Assembly (NCBI GenBank): GCA_016936875.1
Contig: JAFGXB010000036.1
Location: forward strand, 1 to 35,899
DNA: 35,899 bases
Source: Burkholderiaceae bacterium
GTDB taxonomy: Bacteria > Pseudomonadota > Gammaproteobacteria > Burkholderiales > Burkholderiaceae_C
Direction: 5' to 3'
Shown: positions 1 through 10,600 of the stretch, in pieces
Position numbering within the stretch: position 1 is the first letter of the stretch
Layout of the letters: each line of letters begins with the position of its first letter
The notes under the pieces: model-generated
The model's database searches: none
What the model was told of the DNA's origin: nothing
Seen by the model: the letters and a program-made list of their open reading frames with translations, nothing else
Position numbers and translations under genes: made by a program

Positions 1-1
1 G

Positions 2-2422
2 ACTGCGAGCGTGGGGGCAGATAACTCCCATCCCGCCATCAGCTTCAACGCCGACGCCTGCATCCAGTGCACCCGTTGCCTGCGCGCCTGCCGCGAAGAG
101 CAAGGCAACGACGTGATCGGCCTGGCCGGACGCGGCGCTGGCGCGCGCATCGTGTTCGACCAGGGCGTGCCCATGGGCGAGAGCACCTGTGTGGCCTGCG
201 GCGAATGCGTGCAGGCCTGCCCCACCGGCGCGCTGGCGCCGGCCAACGGCGCGTGGGCCAAGGTCAGTGAGCGCACGGTCGATTCGGTCTGTCCGTATTG
301 CGGCGTGGGCTGCGCGCTCACCTATCACCTGCAGCAAGACGCGCAAGGGCAAGAGCACATTGCCCGCGTTGAAGGCCGCGACGGCGTGGCCAACCACGGT
401 CGCCTGTGCGTCAAGGGGCGCTATGGCTTCGACTACGTTGCCAACCCGGCCCGCCTCACCAAGCCGCTGATCCGCCGCGACGACGCGCCGAAAGACCCCG
501 AGCAAGTCAGGCTGTCCGACTGGCGCACGGTGTTCCGTGAAGCCACCTGGGACGAGGCGCTGGAGCGCGCCGCGGGCGGCCTGCTGCGCATCCGCGACCA
601 AGAGGGCGGCAAGGCGCTGGCCGGTTTCGGCAGCGCCAAGGGCACCAACGAGGAGGCCTATCTGTTCCAGAAACTGGTGCGCGCCGGTTTCCACAGCCAC
701 AACGTCGACCACTGCACCCGGCTGTGCCATGCCTCCAGCGTGGCGGCGCTGTTGGAGGGCATCGGCTCCGGCGCGGTGAGCAACCCGGTGATGGACGTGC
801 TGCAAGCCGACGTGGTGCTGCTCATTGGCGCCAACCCCACAGTGAACCATCCCGTGGCGGCAAGCTGGATGAAAAACGCGCTCAAGCGCGGCACCCGCCT
901 CATCCTCGCCGATCCGCGCCGCACCGATCTGGCGCGCAAGGCCTGGATGACCCTGCAGTTCCGCGCCGACACCGATCTGGCGCTGCTCAACGCCATGCTG
1001 CATGTGGTGTTCGCCGAGAACCTGCTGGACCAGGCCAGCATTGCCGCGCGCTGTCACCCGGACGAGGTCGAGGCCATCCGCCGGCATGTGGCCGCGCTCT
1101 CGCCCGAGGCGATGGAGCCGGTCTGCGGCGTGCCCGCTGCCGACATCCGTCAGGCGGCCCGCGCTTTTGCCACCAGCAAGGGGTCGATGATTCTCTGGGG
1201 CATGGGCATCTCCCAGCATGTGCATGGCACCGACAATGTGCGCGCGCTCATCGCCCTGTGCCAGCTCACCGGCCAGATCGGTCGTCCCGGCACCGGGCTG
1301 CACCCCCTGCGCGGGCAGAACAATGTGCAGGGCGCGAGCGACGCCGGGCTCATCCCCATGATGTTCCCCGACTACGTGCGCACCATGGACGCGGGCGTGC
1401 TCGACAAGGTGGAGCGCTACTGGACCCTGCCGCAAGGCCGCCTGAGCCGCGAACCGGGCCTGACCGTGGTGGAGATCATTCACGCCGCGCTGCGCGGGCA
1501 GATTCGCGGCATGTACGTCGAGGGCGAAAACCCGGCCATGAGCGACCCCGATGTGCACCACGCCCGCCAGGCCCTGGCCGGGCTGGAGCATCTGGTGGTG
1601 CAAGACATTTTCCTCACCGAAACCGCTGCGCTGGCCGACGTGGTGCTGCCCGCCTCGGCCTGGCCGGAGAAAACCGGCACCGTCAGCAACACCGATCGCC
1701 TGGTGCAACTCGGACGCAAGGCCGTGGCCTGCCCTGGCGAGGCGCGGGCCGATCTGTGGATCATCCAGGAGCTGGCGCGGCGTCTGGGCGTGGCGCCCAT
1801 TGCCGAGGTGGACATGCACGGCGGCGAAACCGGCGTGGGCGCGGTGTTCGAAGAAATGCGCGGCATGATGCCGTCCATCGCCGGGATCAGCTGGGCGCGG
1901 CTGCAGCGCGAAGGCGCTGTCACCTACCCCTGCGCGGCCGAAGACGAACCCGGCCAGCGCGTGGTGTTCACCGACCGTTTCCCCACCGCCGACGGCCGCG
2001 CCAAGCTGCTACCCGCACCCCTGAGCTTTGCCGACGAACGGCCCGACAACGCCTACCCCTACGCCCTCATCACCGGGCGCGAGCTGGAGCATTGGCACAC
2101 CGGCGCCATGACCCGCCACGCCAGCGTGCTCGACGCGCTGGAGCCGCAACCCACCGTGAGCATTCACCCCGACTTGCTGTCCAAGCTCGGCCTGCGGGCG
2201 GGCGAGTCCTTGCAGGTGGAGTCGCGCCGCGGCGTCATCGTGCTCGCTACCCGGGCCGACCCCGCCGTGCCTGAGGACGCGGTGTTCATCCCCTTCGCTT
2301 ACGCCGAAGCCGCCGCCAATCTGCTGACCAACGCCGCGCTCGACCCCTGGGGCAAGATCGCCGAGGTGAAGTACTGCGCGGTGGCCTTGCGCAAATTCGA
2401 GGCGACTGCGGACGTCGCCTGA
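2..2422 (+). CDS. fdsA: NAD-dependent formate dehydrogenase alpha subunit (molybdopterin oxidoreductase), 5' end truncated by the window edge
   Basis: Frame is open to the left edge. Translation has ferredoxin-type CIQCTRCLRAC and CVACGECVQACPTGAL, the 4Fe-4S motif CPYCGVGC, and NVDHCTRLCHASSVAAL around the predicted Mo-ligand Cys, as in FdsA/FdhA. Confidence 0.93.
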   Translation, partial: TASVGADNSHPAISFNADACIQCTRCLRACREEQGNDVIGLAGRGAGARIVFDQGVPMGESTCVACGECVQACPTGALAPANGAWAKVSERTVDSVCPYCGVGCALTYHLQQDAQGQEHIARVEGRDGVANHGRLCVKGRYGFDYVANPARLTKPLIRRDDAPKDPEQVRLSDWRTVFREATWDEALERAAGGLLRIRDQEGGKALAGFGSAKGTNEEAYLFQKLVRAGFHSHNVDHCTRLCHASSVAALLEGIGSGAVSNPVMDVLQADVVLLIGANPTVNHPVAASWMKNALKRGTRLILADPRRTDLARKAWMTLQFRADTDLALLNAMLHVVFAENLLDQASIAARCHPDEVEAIRRHVAALSPEAMEPVCGVPAADIRQAARAFATSKGSMILWGMGISQHVHGTDNVRALIALCQLTGQIGRPGTGLHPLRGQNNVQGASDAGLIPMMFPDYVRTMDAGVLDKVERYWTLPQGRLSREPGLTVVEIIHAALRGQIRGMYVEGENPAMSDPDVHHARQALAGLEHLVVQDIFLTETAALADVVLPASAWPEKTGTVSNTDRLVQLGRKAVACPGEARADLWIIQELARRLGVAPIAEVDMHGGETGVGAVFEEMRGMMPSIAGISWARLQREGAVTYPCAAEDEPGQRVVFTDRFPTADGRAKLLPAPLSFADERPDNAYPYALITGRELEHWHTGAMTRHASVLDALEPQPTVSIHPDLLSKLGLRAGESLQVESRRGVIVLATRADPAVPEDAVFIPFAYAEAAANLLTNAALDPWGKIAEVKYCAVALRKFEATADVA

Positions 2423-2443
2423 GCCGCGCCGCAACGCGCCGCG

Positions 2444-4678
2444 TCAGCGCGGCGTCGGCAGCCCCGCGCCGCGCACTTCCAGCGCGATGTGGTCGAGCAG
2501 ATCGCCCTCGGCACCCATGAGCTGCACCTGGTGCCTGCCGGGCAGCGGAAACCACTGCAGCCGCGCGCCCTGCCCAATGGGACGGCCATCGAGTTGCCAG
2601 CGGGCGCCGGGGGCGGCGGCGGTGAATTCGACGCGCTGGTTCTGCGGCGGAATGTCGGGATCCAGCGCGAGGATGGTGCCATCCGCCGGGGCCGTGATGC
2701 GGTTCGCCGCTGCAGCAGGTGCATGCGTTTGCTGTTGCGCGCCGCGCAGCCGCACCCCGGCGCTCAGTGCGGGCGCGGCCTCGCGCGTGCCGACGGCAAA
2801 GCGGCTCTGCGCCGTGCCGGGTAAAAACCAGTCGCGGCGCGGTGCTTCGCCGCCGCTGTCGAAACGCACTTCGGCGCGCAGCAAACCAGGCGGCGGCGGA
2901 CTCTGGCGGCTGGGCGTGCCGGCGTGCAGGGCGCGCATCACCGCGGCCCACACCGGAGCGGCGCCGCTGACGCCGCTGACATCATGCATGGGCGCGCCCG
3001 CCGCGTTGCCCACCCAAACGCCCACGGTGTAGCGCTGCGACCAGCCCACAGCCCAGTTGTCGCGCATGTCTTTGCTCGTGCCGGTTTTCACCGCAGTCCA
3101 GAACCGGGTGGCCAGCAGGCTGTCGGTGCCAAAGGTCGGCGCGCGGGCGTTGGGGTCGGAGAGGATGTCGCCGATGATCCACGCCGCGCCGGGGTCGAGT
3201 GCCTGCCGCGCCGCGCCCTTCTGCCCCGGCAGCAGCACGATGGGCGACGCCCTGCCCCCCTGGGCCAGTGCACGGTAGGCGTTGGTGAGATCGCGCAGCG
3301 ACACCTCTGCGGCGCCCAGTGCGAGGCTGTAGCCGTAGTAGTCGCCGGATTGGTCGAGCTGCACGCCCAGCGCCCGCAATTGCCGCGCAAAGGCGTCGGG
3401 CGACACCATCACCAGCGTGCGCACCGCCGGAATATTGAGCGAGGCGGCCAGCGCCGTGCGCACGCTGACCCAGCCTTTGAAGCGGTGGTCGTAGTTCTGC
3501 GGAATGTAGAGCCCGGATGCGGTGGGGATCTGGGTCGGCGTGTCGTCGAGCAGGGAGGCGGCGGTGAGCCGGTGCTCGGCGAGGGCCTGGGCGTAGAGCA
3601 GCGGCTTGAGGGTGGAGCCGGGCTGGCGGCGGGCGGTCACGCCGTCCACTTCCGCCGCCGCGCTGTAGTCCCCGGAAGATCCCACCCAGGCGCGCACCTC
3701 GCCGCTGGCGTTGTCGAGCACCAGCACCGCGCCGTCCTGCACGTTGCGGCCCTGGAGTTCACCCAGCGCCTGCAGCAGCGCGGCCTGCGCGATACGCTGC
3801 ACGCGCGCGTCCAGCGTGGAGTGGATGTGCGCCGGGGCCGCGCCGCCGGACTGCGCGTGCAGCGCCACCAGCTTGCGCCCCAGGTGCGGCGCTATGCCCG
3901 CGCTGGCGGCATAGTCGCGGCGTTGCAGCGTGGCGGCGACTTCCATGCGCAGGCCGTTGCACAGGGCGGCATCAAACGAGGGCTTGTCTGCCCCGCTCTG
4001 CATCTGCTGCAACACCCCGCAGGCGCGCTGCGCCACCTTGGCGGGCGGTGCATTGGGTGCGCGCACCAGCGCGGCGGTGATGGCGGCCTCGCGCGCATCC
4101 AGCCCTTGCGGCGCTTTGCCGAACAGGGTGCGGGAGAGCGCGTCGATGCCCACCACATCCCCGCGAAACGGCACGAGGTTGAGGTAGGCCTCCAGAATCT
4201 GGTCCTTACGCCAATGCCGCTCCAGCGCGGTGGCGGTGAAGGCCTGACCGATTTTCTTGCCCCAGTCCCTGCCGCTGCCGCGCACCCGCAGGTCGGCGTC
4301 GAGCAGGCCCGCAAGCTGCATGGTGAGGGTGGACGCGCCGCGGGTGCGGCTGTGGAACAGACGCCCCCAGGCCGCGGCGGAGACGGCCTGCCAGTCCACC
4401 CCGCTGTGTTGATGGAAGCGGCGGTCTTCGCTCAGGACGAGTGCCGTGCGCAGCGCGGGGGACACGTCCGGCAGCGCCACCCATTGCCCGCGCCGCACGG
4501 TGGGGTCGGTGCGCAGCCGCTGCAGCACCTCGCCGTGGCGGTCGAGGATCAGGGTGTCGGAGGGCCGGAAGTCGCGCTGCACCTCGGCGAACGTGGGCAC
4601 GGCCGCGGCGGCCAGCGAAGGCAGCAGCAGCGCGCCGGCAAGCAGCGTCTGTCGCAACAGCCGCGTGGCGTCTCTCAT
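2444..4678 (-). CDS. pbpC: Penicillin-binding protein 1C (bifunctional transglycosylase/transpeptidase)
   Basis: 744 aa with signal peptide; GT51 motifs EDRRFHQHSGVDW and RGASTLTMQ; transpeptidase motifs STLK, SLN and KTGTS; C-terminal BiPBP_C-like domain. Confidence 0.95.
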   Translation of the reverse strand: MRDATRLLRQTLLAGALLLPSLAAAAVPTFAEVQRDFRPSDTLILDRHGEVLQRLRTDPTVRRGQWVALPDVSPALRTALVLSEDRRFHQHSGVDWQAVSAAAWGRLFHSRTRGASTLTMQLAGLLDADLRVRGSGRDWGKKIGQAFTATALERHWRKDQILEAYLNLVPFRGDVVGIDALSRTLFGKAPQGLDAREAAITAALVRAPNAPPAKVAQRACGVLQQMQSGADKPSFDAALCNGLRMEVAATLQRRDYAASAGIAPHLGRKLVALHAQSGGAAPAHIHSTLDARVQRIAQAALLQALGELQGRNVQDGAVLVLDNASGEVRAWVGSSGDYSAAAEVDGVTARRQPGSTLKPLLYAQALAEHRLTAASLLDDTPTQIPTASGLYIPQNYDHRFKGWVSVRTALAASLNIPAVRTLVMVSPDAFARQLRALGVQLDQSGDYYGYSLALGAAEVSLRDLTNAYRALAQGGRASPIVLLPGQKGAARQALDPGAAWIIGDILSDPNARAPTFGTDSLLATRFWTAVKTGTSKDMRDNWAVGWSQRYTVGVWVGNAAGAPMHDVSGVSGAAPVWAAVMRALHAGTPSRQSPPPPGLLRAEVRFDSGGEAPRRDWFLPGTAQSRFAVGTREAAPALSAGVRLRGAQQQTHAPAAAANRITAPADGTILALDPDIPPQNQRVEFTAAAPGARWQLDGRPIGQGARLQWFPLPGRHQVQLMGAEGDLLDHIALEVRGAGLPTPR

Positions 4679-7600
4679 GGCCGGGCGTTCACGTTGAAGC
4701 GCGTGTTCGGCGCTTCGCCAAACATCTCTGGCGCGTACATCGCCTCCACCCGCGTGGGCGGCAGGGCAAAGCTGCCCACGGCGTTGAGCCGCAGTGTGTA
4801 CTGCAGGCTGACCCGGCCCTTGGGCAGATAGGCGTAGTAACTGCGGAAGGCACTGAAGCTGCGCTCCTCAAAAGCGCCCCAGCTGTCTCCAGAGCTGTGT
4901 TCGCCGCGCGTGGCAATTTCCGAATCGCGCCCGAGGCCGCTGCCCAGAATGGACGCGCCGCCCGGAACGGGGTCGGAGACGACCACCCAGCTCATGTCGC
5001 TGCTGGCGTTGACATCCAGCGTGACCCGCACCACATCGCCACGCGACCACTTGCCGGGCACGGCCTGCTCCACGGGCTCGATGGATTTTTTGATGCCATA
5101 GCCCGCATCAAACGCGGCGTTCAGCGGCACGGCCGCCCACGACTGGATGGTGACCCAAGGCTTGCCGCTGCCCTGCTGCTGCACTTGCAAGGGTTGCGCG
5201 GCAGCGGAAGTCCACGGCAGGAACACGGTGTTGTGCGCCCAGTTCTCCGCCGCACTGGGTGCACCGATACCGCCGCGCGCATGCAGCGCGCCGCTGGCCG
5301 AGTTGGCTGCAACCGGGGCGACCTTCGACCAATCCACCACACCGACCTCCTTGCCCAGCGCAGCGCGGGTGACGCCCCCCACCGCCTCGGACTCGAAGGT
5401 GCGCGAGAACTGCTGCAGCGCCAGCGAGCCCCACAGATTGGCCGTGGTGGTGGCCCACGCGCCGCGCTGTTGACGGGCGAGGAATCCGCTGGCCAGCCGG
5501 GGCAGATCGTCGCGCCACGCCGGGTTATGCAGAACCAGCAGCATCAGCCGCGCGGTGTTGACATCGCCGCCGGTCATCAGCCACCACCAGGCGTCGTTCT
5601 GCTCGGTGCTGAACACCAGCCGGGTGCCCTGCCAGCTCAGGCGTGCCTTGAGAATGCTCTCGGCCTGCGCCATGTGCTGCGCGCGCTGCGGCACGCTGGG
5701 CAGGCGCTGCAGGATGGACAACCAGTCGATCACGGCGCTGGTCGGCCACTGGTTGGGCGCGAGGGTGATGCTCTCCAGCATGCGCGGCTGGGCCTTGCCG
5801 CCACGCGCCAGCGCCTCGATGGCGGCGAGCTTGCGCACATCGAGATCGGCGCGCGGCGACCAGAACGTGCGCTCCACACGGCCCGCAACAAACGCGGCCA
5901 GCCCGGACTGCATCTGCGCCTTGAGGTCGTCGGGGATGGCGAAGGCGGGATCGAGCCTGGACGCTTCGTCCGAGGCCGCCAGCAGGTAGGCGGTGAGCAC
6001 GTCGCTGCCACGGTTGCCGTCGCCCTCGCGCACCGGGAAGTAGTTGGCCAGGCCGTCAGCGTCGAGATAGGTTGGCAGCGCGGCCATCACCGCCTGCCAG
6101 CGTGCCACGTCCATCAAGCCCAGGGCGATGCTGGACTTCTGCTCCAGACAGCCGTAGGGATAGCGGCGCAACCAGTCGCGCACGCCGTCCAGCCCGGCCA
6201 CCAGGGTGGGCTGGAATGCCAATTTCACGCCACCACGCGGGGCGCCCTGCGCCGTGGTCAGGGCCTCGGGCGGCGGCGCCACGTCCAGACTGAACGGGCC
6301 GTCGATCTGTCGCAGCGTGGCTTGCTGCACCGCCAGCGGCACGGCGGCGAGCACCTGCTGCTGCACCCGCAGCGCGTCTTTCGCGCCGTGCAGGGTGTCG
6401 TGGGCATCGACCTGCCAGGCCCATGTCTGCGCGCCATCGGGCGTGTTGGACAGGGGCACTTGCACCGTCCAGGCCACGTCCCGCGCGGCCTGCGCTGGAA
6501 TGTCCACGGTCTGCGGCTGCAGCGCCAGGCCCGCAACCTTGGGGGTCAGCGTGACCTGCATCGCCCGCGTGGTGGTGTTGCGCAGGGTAAAGGGCGCGGT
6601 GAAACGGTCGCCTTCGCGCACCAGCGGCGGCAGGCCCGAGAGCATCTGCAAGTCCTGGGTGCTGCGCACGGTGGTCTGGCCGGTGCTGAACTGGCTCAGA
6701 CCATGCTCGGCCACGGCAACGATGCGAAACGCGGTGAGGCTGTCGTTGAGCGCAACCTCCACCACGGCCCGGCCCTGCGCGTCGAGCATGACATCGGGTT
6801 TCCACAGCAGCAGGGTGTCGAACAACTCGCGGGTTTCGGTCTTGCCCCCGCCACCGCCCCCAGGCACGGCCTTGAGCCCGTAGTGGCGACGACCAATGAT
6901 TTCAGACTGCGCGGTGGCGGTCTCCACCCCCCAGTCGCGCCGACGCAGCATGGCCTGCAGCAAGTCCCAACTGGTGTTGGGCATGAGTTCGAGCAGGGCC
7001 TGATCGACCGCGGCGAACGCCACATCGGCACCGGCCGCCGGTTTGCCGTCGGGCAAGGTGGCGGTGATGGTGACGCGCGCCACGCCGCGCACCGGATAGC
7101 TCGGCTTGTCGGCCTGCACCGCGACCTTGAGAGCATGTTCGGCGGTGCCCACGCGAATCTCGGCCATGCCGAAGCGGAAGGCCGGTTTGCTCAAGTCCAC
7201 CATGGCCGTTGGCGGCACAGAGTCCTTGCCATCGCCCCAGAACATGCGCCACCATTCCACCGGCGTCTTGTAGCCCCAGGTGAACAGGCTGTACCAGGGC
7301 ACGTCGTACAGGCGCCCGCGCAGCGCCAGCACGCTCACATAGACATTCGGCCCCCAACCGGGCTGCACCTTCAGGCGCACGGTGGGGTCACGTCCATCGA
7401 GTTGCACGACCTCGGTGTGCATCACGCCTTCGCGCTCCACCGCCACCAGCGCGGTGGCGCGGCGAAAGGGCATGCGCACCTGGAACTGCGCAGTCTCGCC
7501 CGGCTGGTAGGTTTTTTTCTCGGGCAGCACGTCCATGCGGTCGTGGTTTTCCCCGCGAAACCACAGCTCGCCCTGCCGCGTCACCCAGACGGTGCTCGCC

Positions 7601-10600
7601 GCCTGGGCGGTGCGCTGCTGCGCATCGGTGGCGGTGGCAATCAGCTCGATCTCGCCCGACTGGTCGATCTCCACATCGCACAGCAGCAGACCGTGGTCGT
7701 CGCTCTTGCCGCTGCACACCGTTCCCAGGTCTTTGGTCGTGGTCTTGTTGTCATAGGTATAGAAGCCACCGACCATGCGCTTGCGGCTGGTGGTGGTGAT
7801 ATGGGCGATGGCCTTGACGGCGAGCGGCACGCCTGCCTGCGCGCGGCCTTGGAGGGTCAGCGCCAGGGCCTGGAGCTTGACGCGCGCGCCGGTCGAAGCC
7901 CAGCTCTCGGTCTTGATCCCCGCCACGACTGCGGCAGGCCACACCGTCTGGGTGCTGCGGAGCGTCTGGATTTCGCCATTGGGGTCGGCGTAGCTGGCTT
8001 CGAGCAGCAGCTCGCGGGCCTGGCGCGATGCGGGGATGGCATCAATACCCACCTGTCCCTGCCCTTGCCGGTCGAGGGTGACGGCGAGTTTGTCGGCGAT
8101 GAGCTTGGCATCGTCTTGCGCTGCGGCATCGTCATCGCCGCTGTGCGCTTGCTGCGGCGGCGAAAAGCTGAACGCCTCATAGCCATCGAACCCCAGCGCC
8201 TTGTTGCGCACCAGGGCTGAAACCTGCACCGGCAGATTGGCCGCAGGGCCGCCCGCCGTGTAGCCCACCTGCACCGACACCGACACGTCCTTGGGGTGAA
8301 TCAGCGGCTTGCAGTCTGCGGGGGCGATGCGCCCGGTGAACACCGGCAGACGGAATTCCTCAACGCGAAAACTGCCGCTGGGTGGCGACCAGCCGCCGCC
8401 GTCCTTGCCAGGCAGTTGCACGCTGTACTCCCCCAGCTTGGCCGCCTGCGGAATGGCGAACTGACTGGCGGCACGCATGCCGCCGCTGGGGGTGCGCCGC
8501 CATTGCAGCGGCTGTTTGAACTCCTGGCCGCTGCCCACATGGGTGATGACCAGGGTGTCGGGGAAATGCTTGGGCAGGACCAACCCCGCCAGAGTCTCCA
8601 CCCGCAGGATGTGCTTCATCGACACGGTCTCTCCGGCGCGCAACAGGGTGCGGTCGAAAATCGTGTGGGCGATGGTGTCTGGAGCTGACGCGCTGCTGGT
8701 GGGCACGTTGAAGCGCCAGGGCTGGAAGCCCGCGTTCCAATGGCTCCAGGCAAAGGCCATATCGGGCGTGCCGCTGGCGTCGGTCGCGCGGGCGGAGACA
8801 AAGTAACCGAGCGACTCGTCCTCATCGTTGCAGTACGGTGCCTGCGGGTCGAGGCCGTTCAGCCGGGCCAGCCCCTGGGCATCGGTGGTTGCGGTGGTGA
8901 GCAGCGTGCCGTGGCAGTCGGACACCTGCACCCTGGCGCCCGCAACGGGCCGCCCCTTGTCCAGCGTGGTCACCCAGGCCAGGGCGTTCTCGCGGCCGAT
9001 CTTGACGCTGACGTTCAGATTGGTGACCAGCGCGGCGGTGCGCACCACCATCTCGCGGTGCGCCCCATAGCGAGGATCGAGCAGCGCGCGGCCCAAGGTT
9101 TGGGAAGCGATTTCCACCACATGAAAGCCGGGTTGCAGCGGAATGCCCACGACCTCGAACGGCCGCGCCTGTGCCTCCTTGACGGCAGGCAGGGCAATCT
9201 TGCGCACGCCGGGTCTGTCTTGCAGCAGCGACACCATGCGGGTCTGCACCCGATCGGGGTTGATGGCGTCGCCGTTGGCTTCGTGCAGCACCGGCGGCAG
9301 GGGGCCGCTCACGTCCTTGCGCGCCTCGTCGCGCGAAACGAAAAAGGCATTGAAACGCTGCACGCGGTGGAACCAGTCGATAATATGCGCATCGGTTTGC
9401 GGCTGCAGATCGGACAGCGCGTAATCGCGCACGCCCTGTGCCACCGTCACCTTGCGCAGGGTGACCGGCAGCAGCGCCGGGCCGCGATCCACGCCCTCTG
9501 CAAAGCGTTCAACGATGCCGAATGGCGAAGTGGCGAACTTGGCCAGTGGCGGCATGGGCCCGGTGGCCACCTTCAGCGGAAATTGATCGGCGTTGCGCAG
9601 AGGCCGCTGATCCACGTCGACAAAATGCGGCGGCAGCACGATCTGCATCGCGGTGTTCTCGGCAAACGGGGGTTCGAAGCGCAGGCTGTCGATCTGCGCG
9701 TCCGTCGGCGCATCGGCCTCTCCCAGATTGGGCGCCACGCTGCGCCCGCCTTCTTTGAGGCGGATCTGTGCAGCCAGCTGGCGCGAGACAGGGGCGTTGA
9801 AACGCAGCTCCAGGGGCTTGAGCGGCACGCAGCCCGCCTGCGCGTTTTCGCGCTCGCAACTGAATGCGGCGGCAAACGGCTCGCGCACGGTGTAGTCAAA
9901 GCGTTTTTCAATCTGGTTGGCCACGCCGCTGGGCGTGCGCACGCCGTCGGCGTACACCAGCGTCACCTTGCCGCCCGCAGGCAGGCGGCGCGCGCATCGC
10001 AGGGTGAGAACCTGCTGCGGCTGCCGCGCCGCGAACACGTCCAGGCCGCGCACCTTGAGCAGTGCAGCGCGCTGCGCGCCGGCAATCTGCGCAATGGCCA
10101 CCTGCTCGCCCAGGCCGTCGATGCGGCAATACACATGCTGCTCGACGCTCTGCGCCGTGGCGGCCCCGTTCAGGCGCAGCACAAAGGCCTGTTCCTCGTC
10201 GATGGTGCTGCCCCGGAAAGGCCAGATGTGCTGCACGAACGGCCCGCCGGTGTTGAACGCCCAGCGCACAGGGCCGCTCAGCCGCTCGCCCTTGGGCGAG
10301 GCGAAGCCCGCTGCAGCCTGCACCGTGCAGCGCACACCCGCTGGCAGATCGTCCGCAAACTGAAAGGCCCATTCGCGCGCACTGATCCAGCGGCCATTGC
10401 CCTGTGCGGCTTTGGCATCGCTGCAGGTCACGGTGAGCGGCGACGCGGCCTTGGCGTCGCCAAAGTGCACGGCGGGGCTGTCGAACTTCGCCACCACTTG
10501 CCGCACCTGCGCCACTTCGCCCTGCGGGCTCAGGCTGCTGATCTCCAGCGCAAACGCCCCCTGCAACGCGCCGACCAACAGGCCGAAGCCCACCCCCCAT

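Noticed and set aside
724-2274. 516-aa plus-strand ORF in another frame of fdsA
   Set aside because: Alternative-frame Arg/Gly/Ala-rich translation inside a clear gene.
2924-4831. 635-aa plus-strand ORF antisense to pbpC
   Set aside because: Shadow ORF; Arg/Gly/His-rich and overlaps a gene with all catalytic motifs.
4441-8220. 1259-aa plus-strand ORF antisense to the macroglobulin gene
   Set aside because: Shadow ORF of a high-GC coding strand: low-complexity His/Arg/Gly/Gln-rich translation, no recognisable domain, fully overlapped by a well-supported gene.
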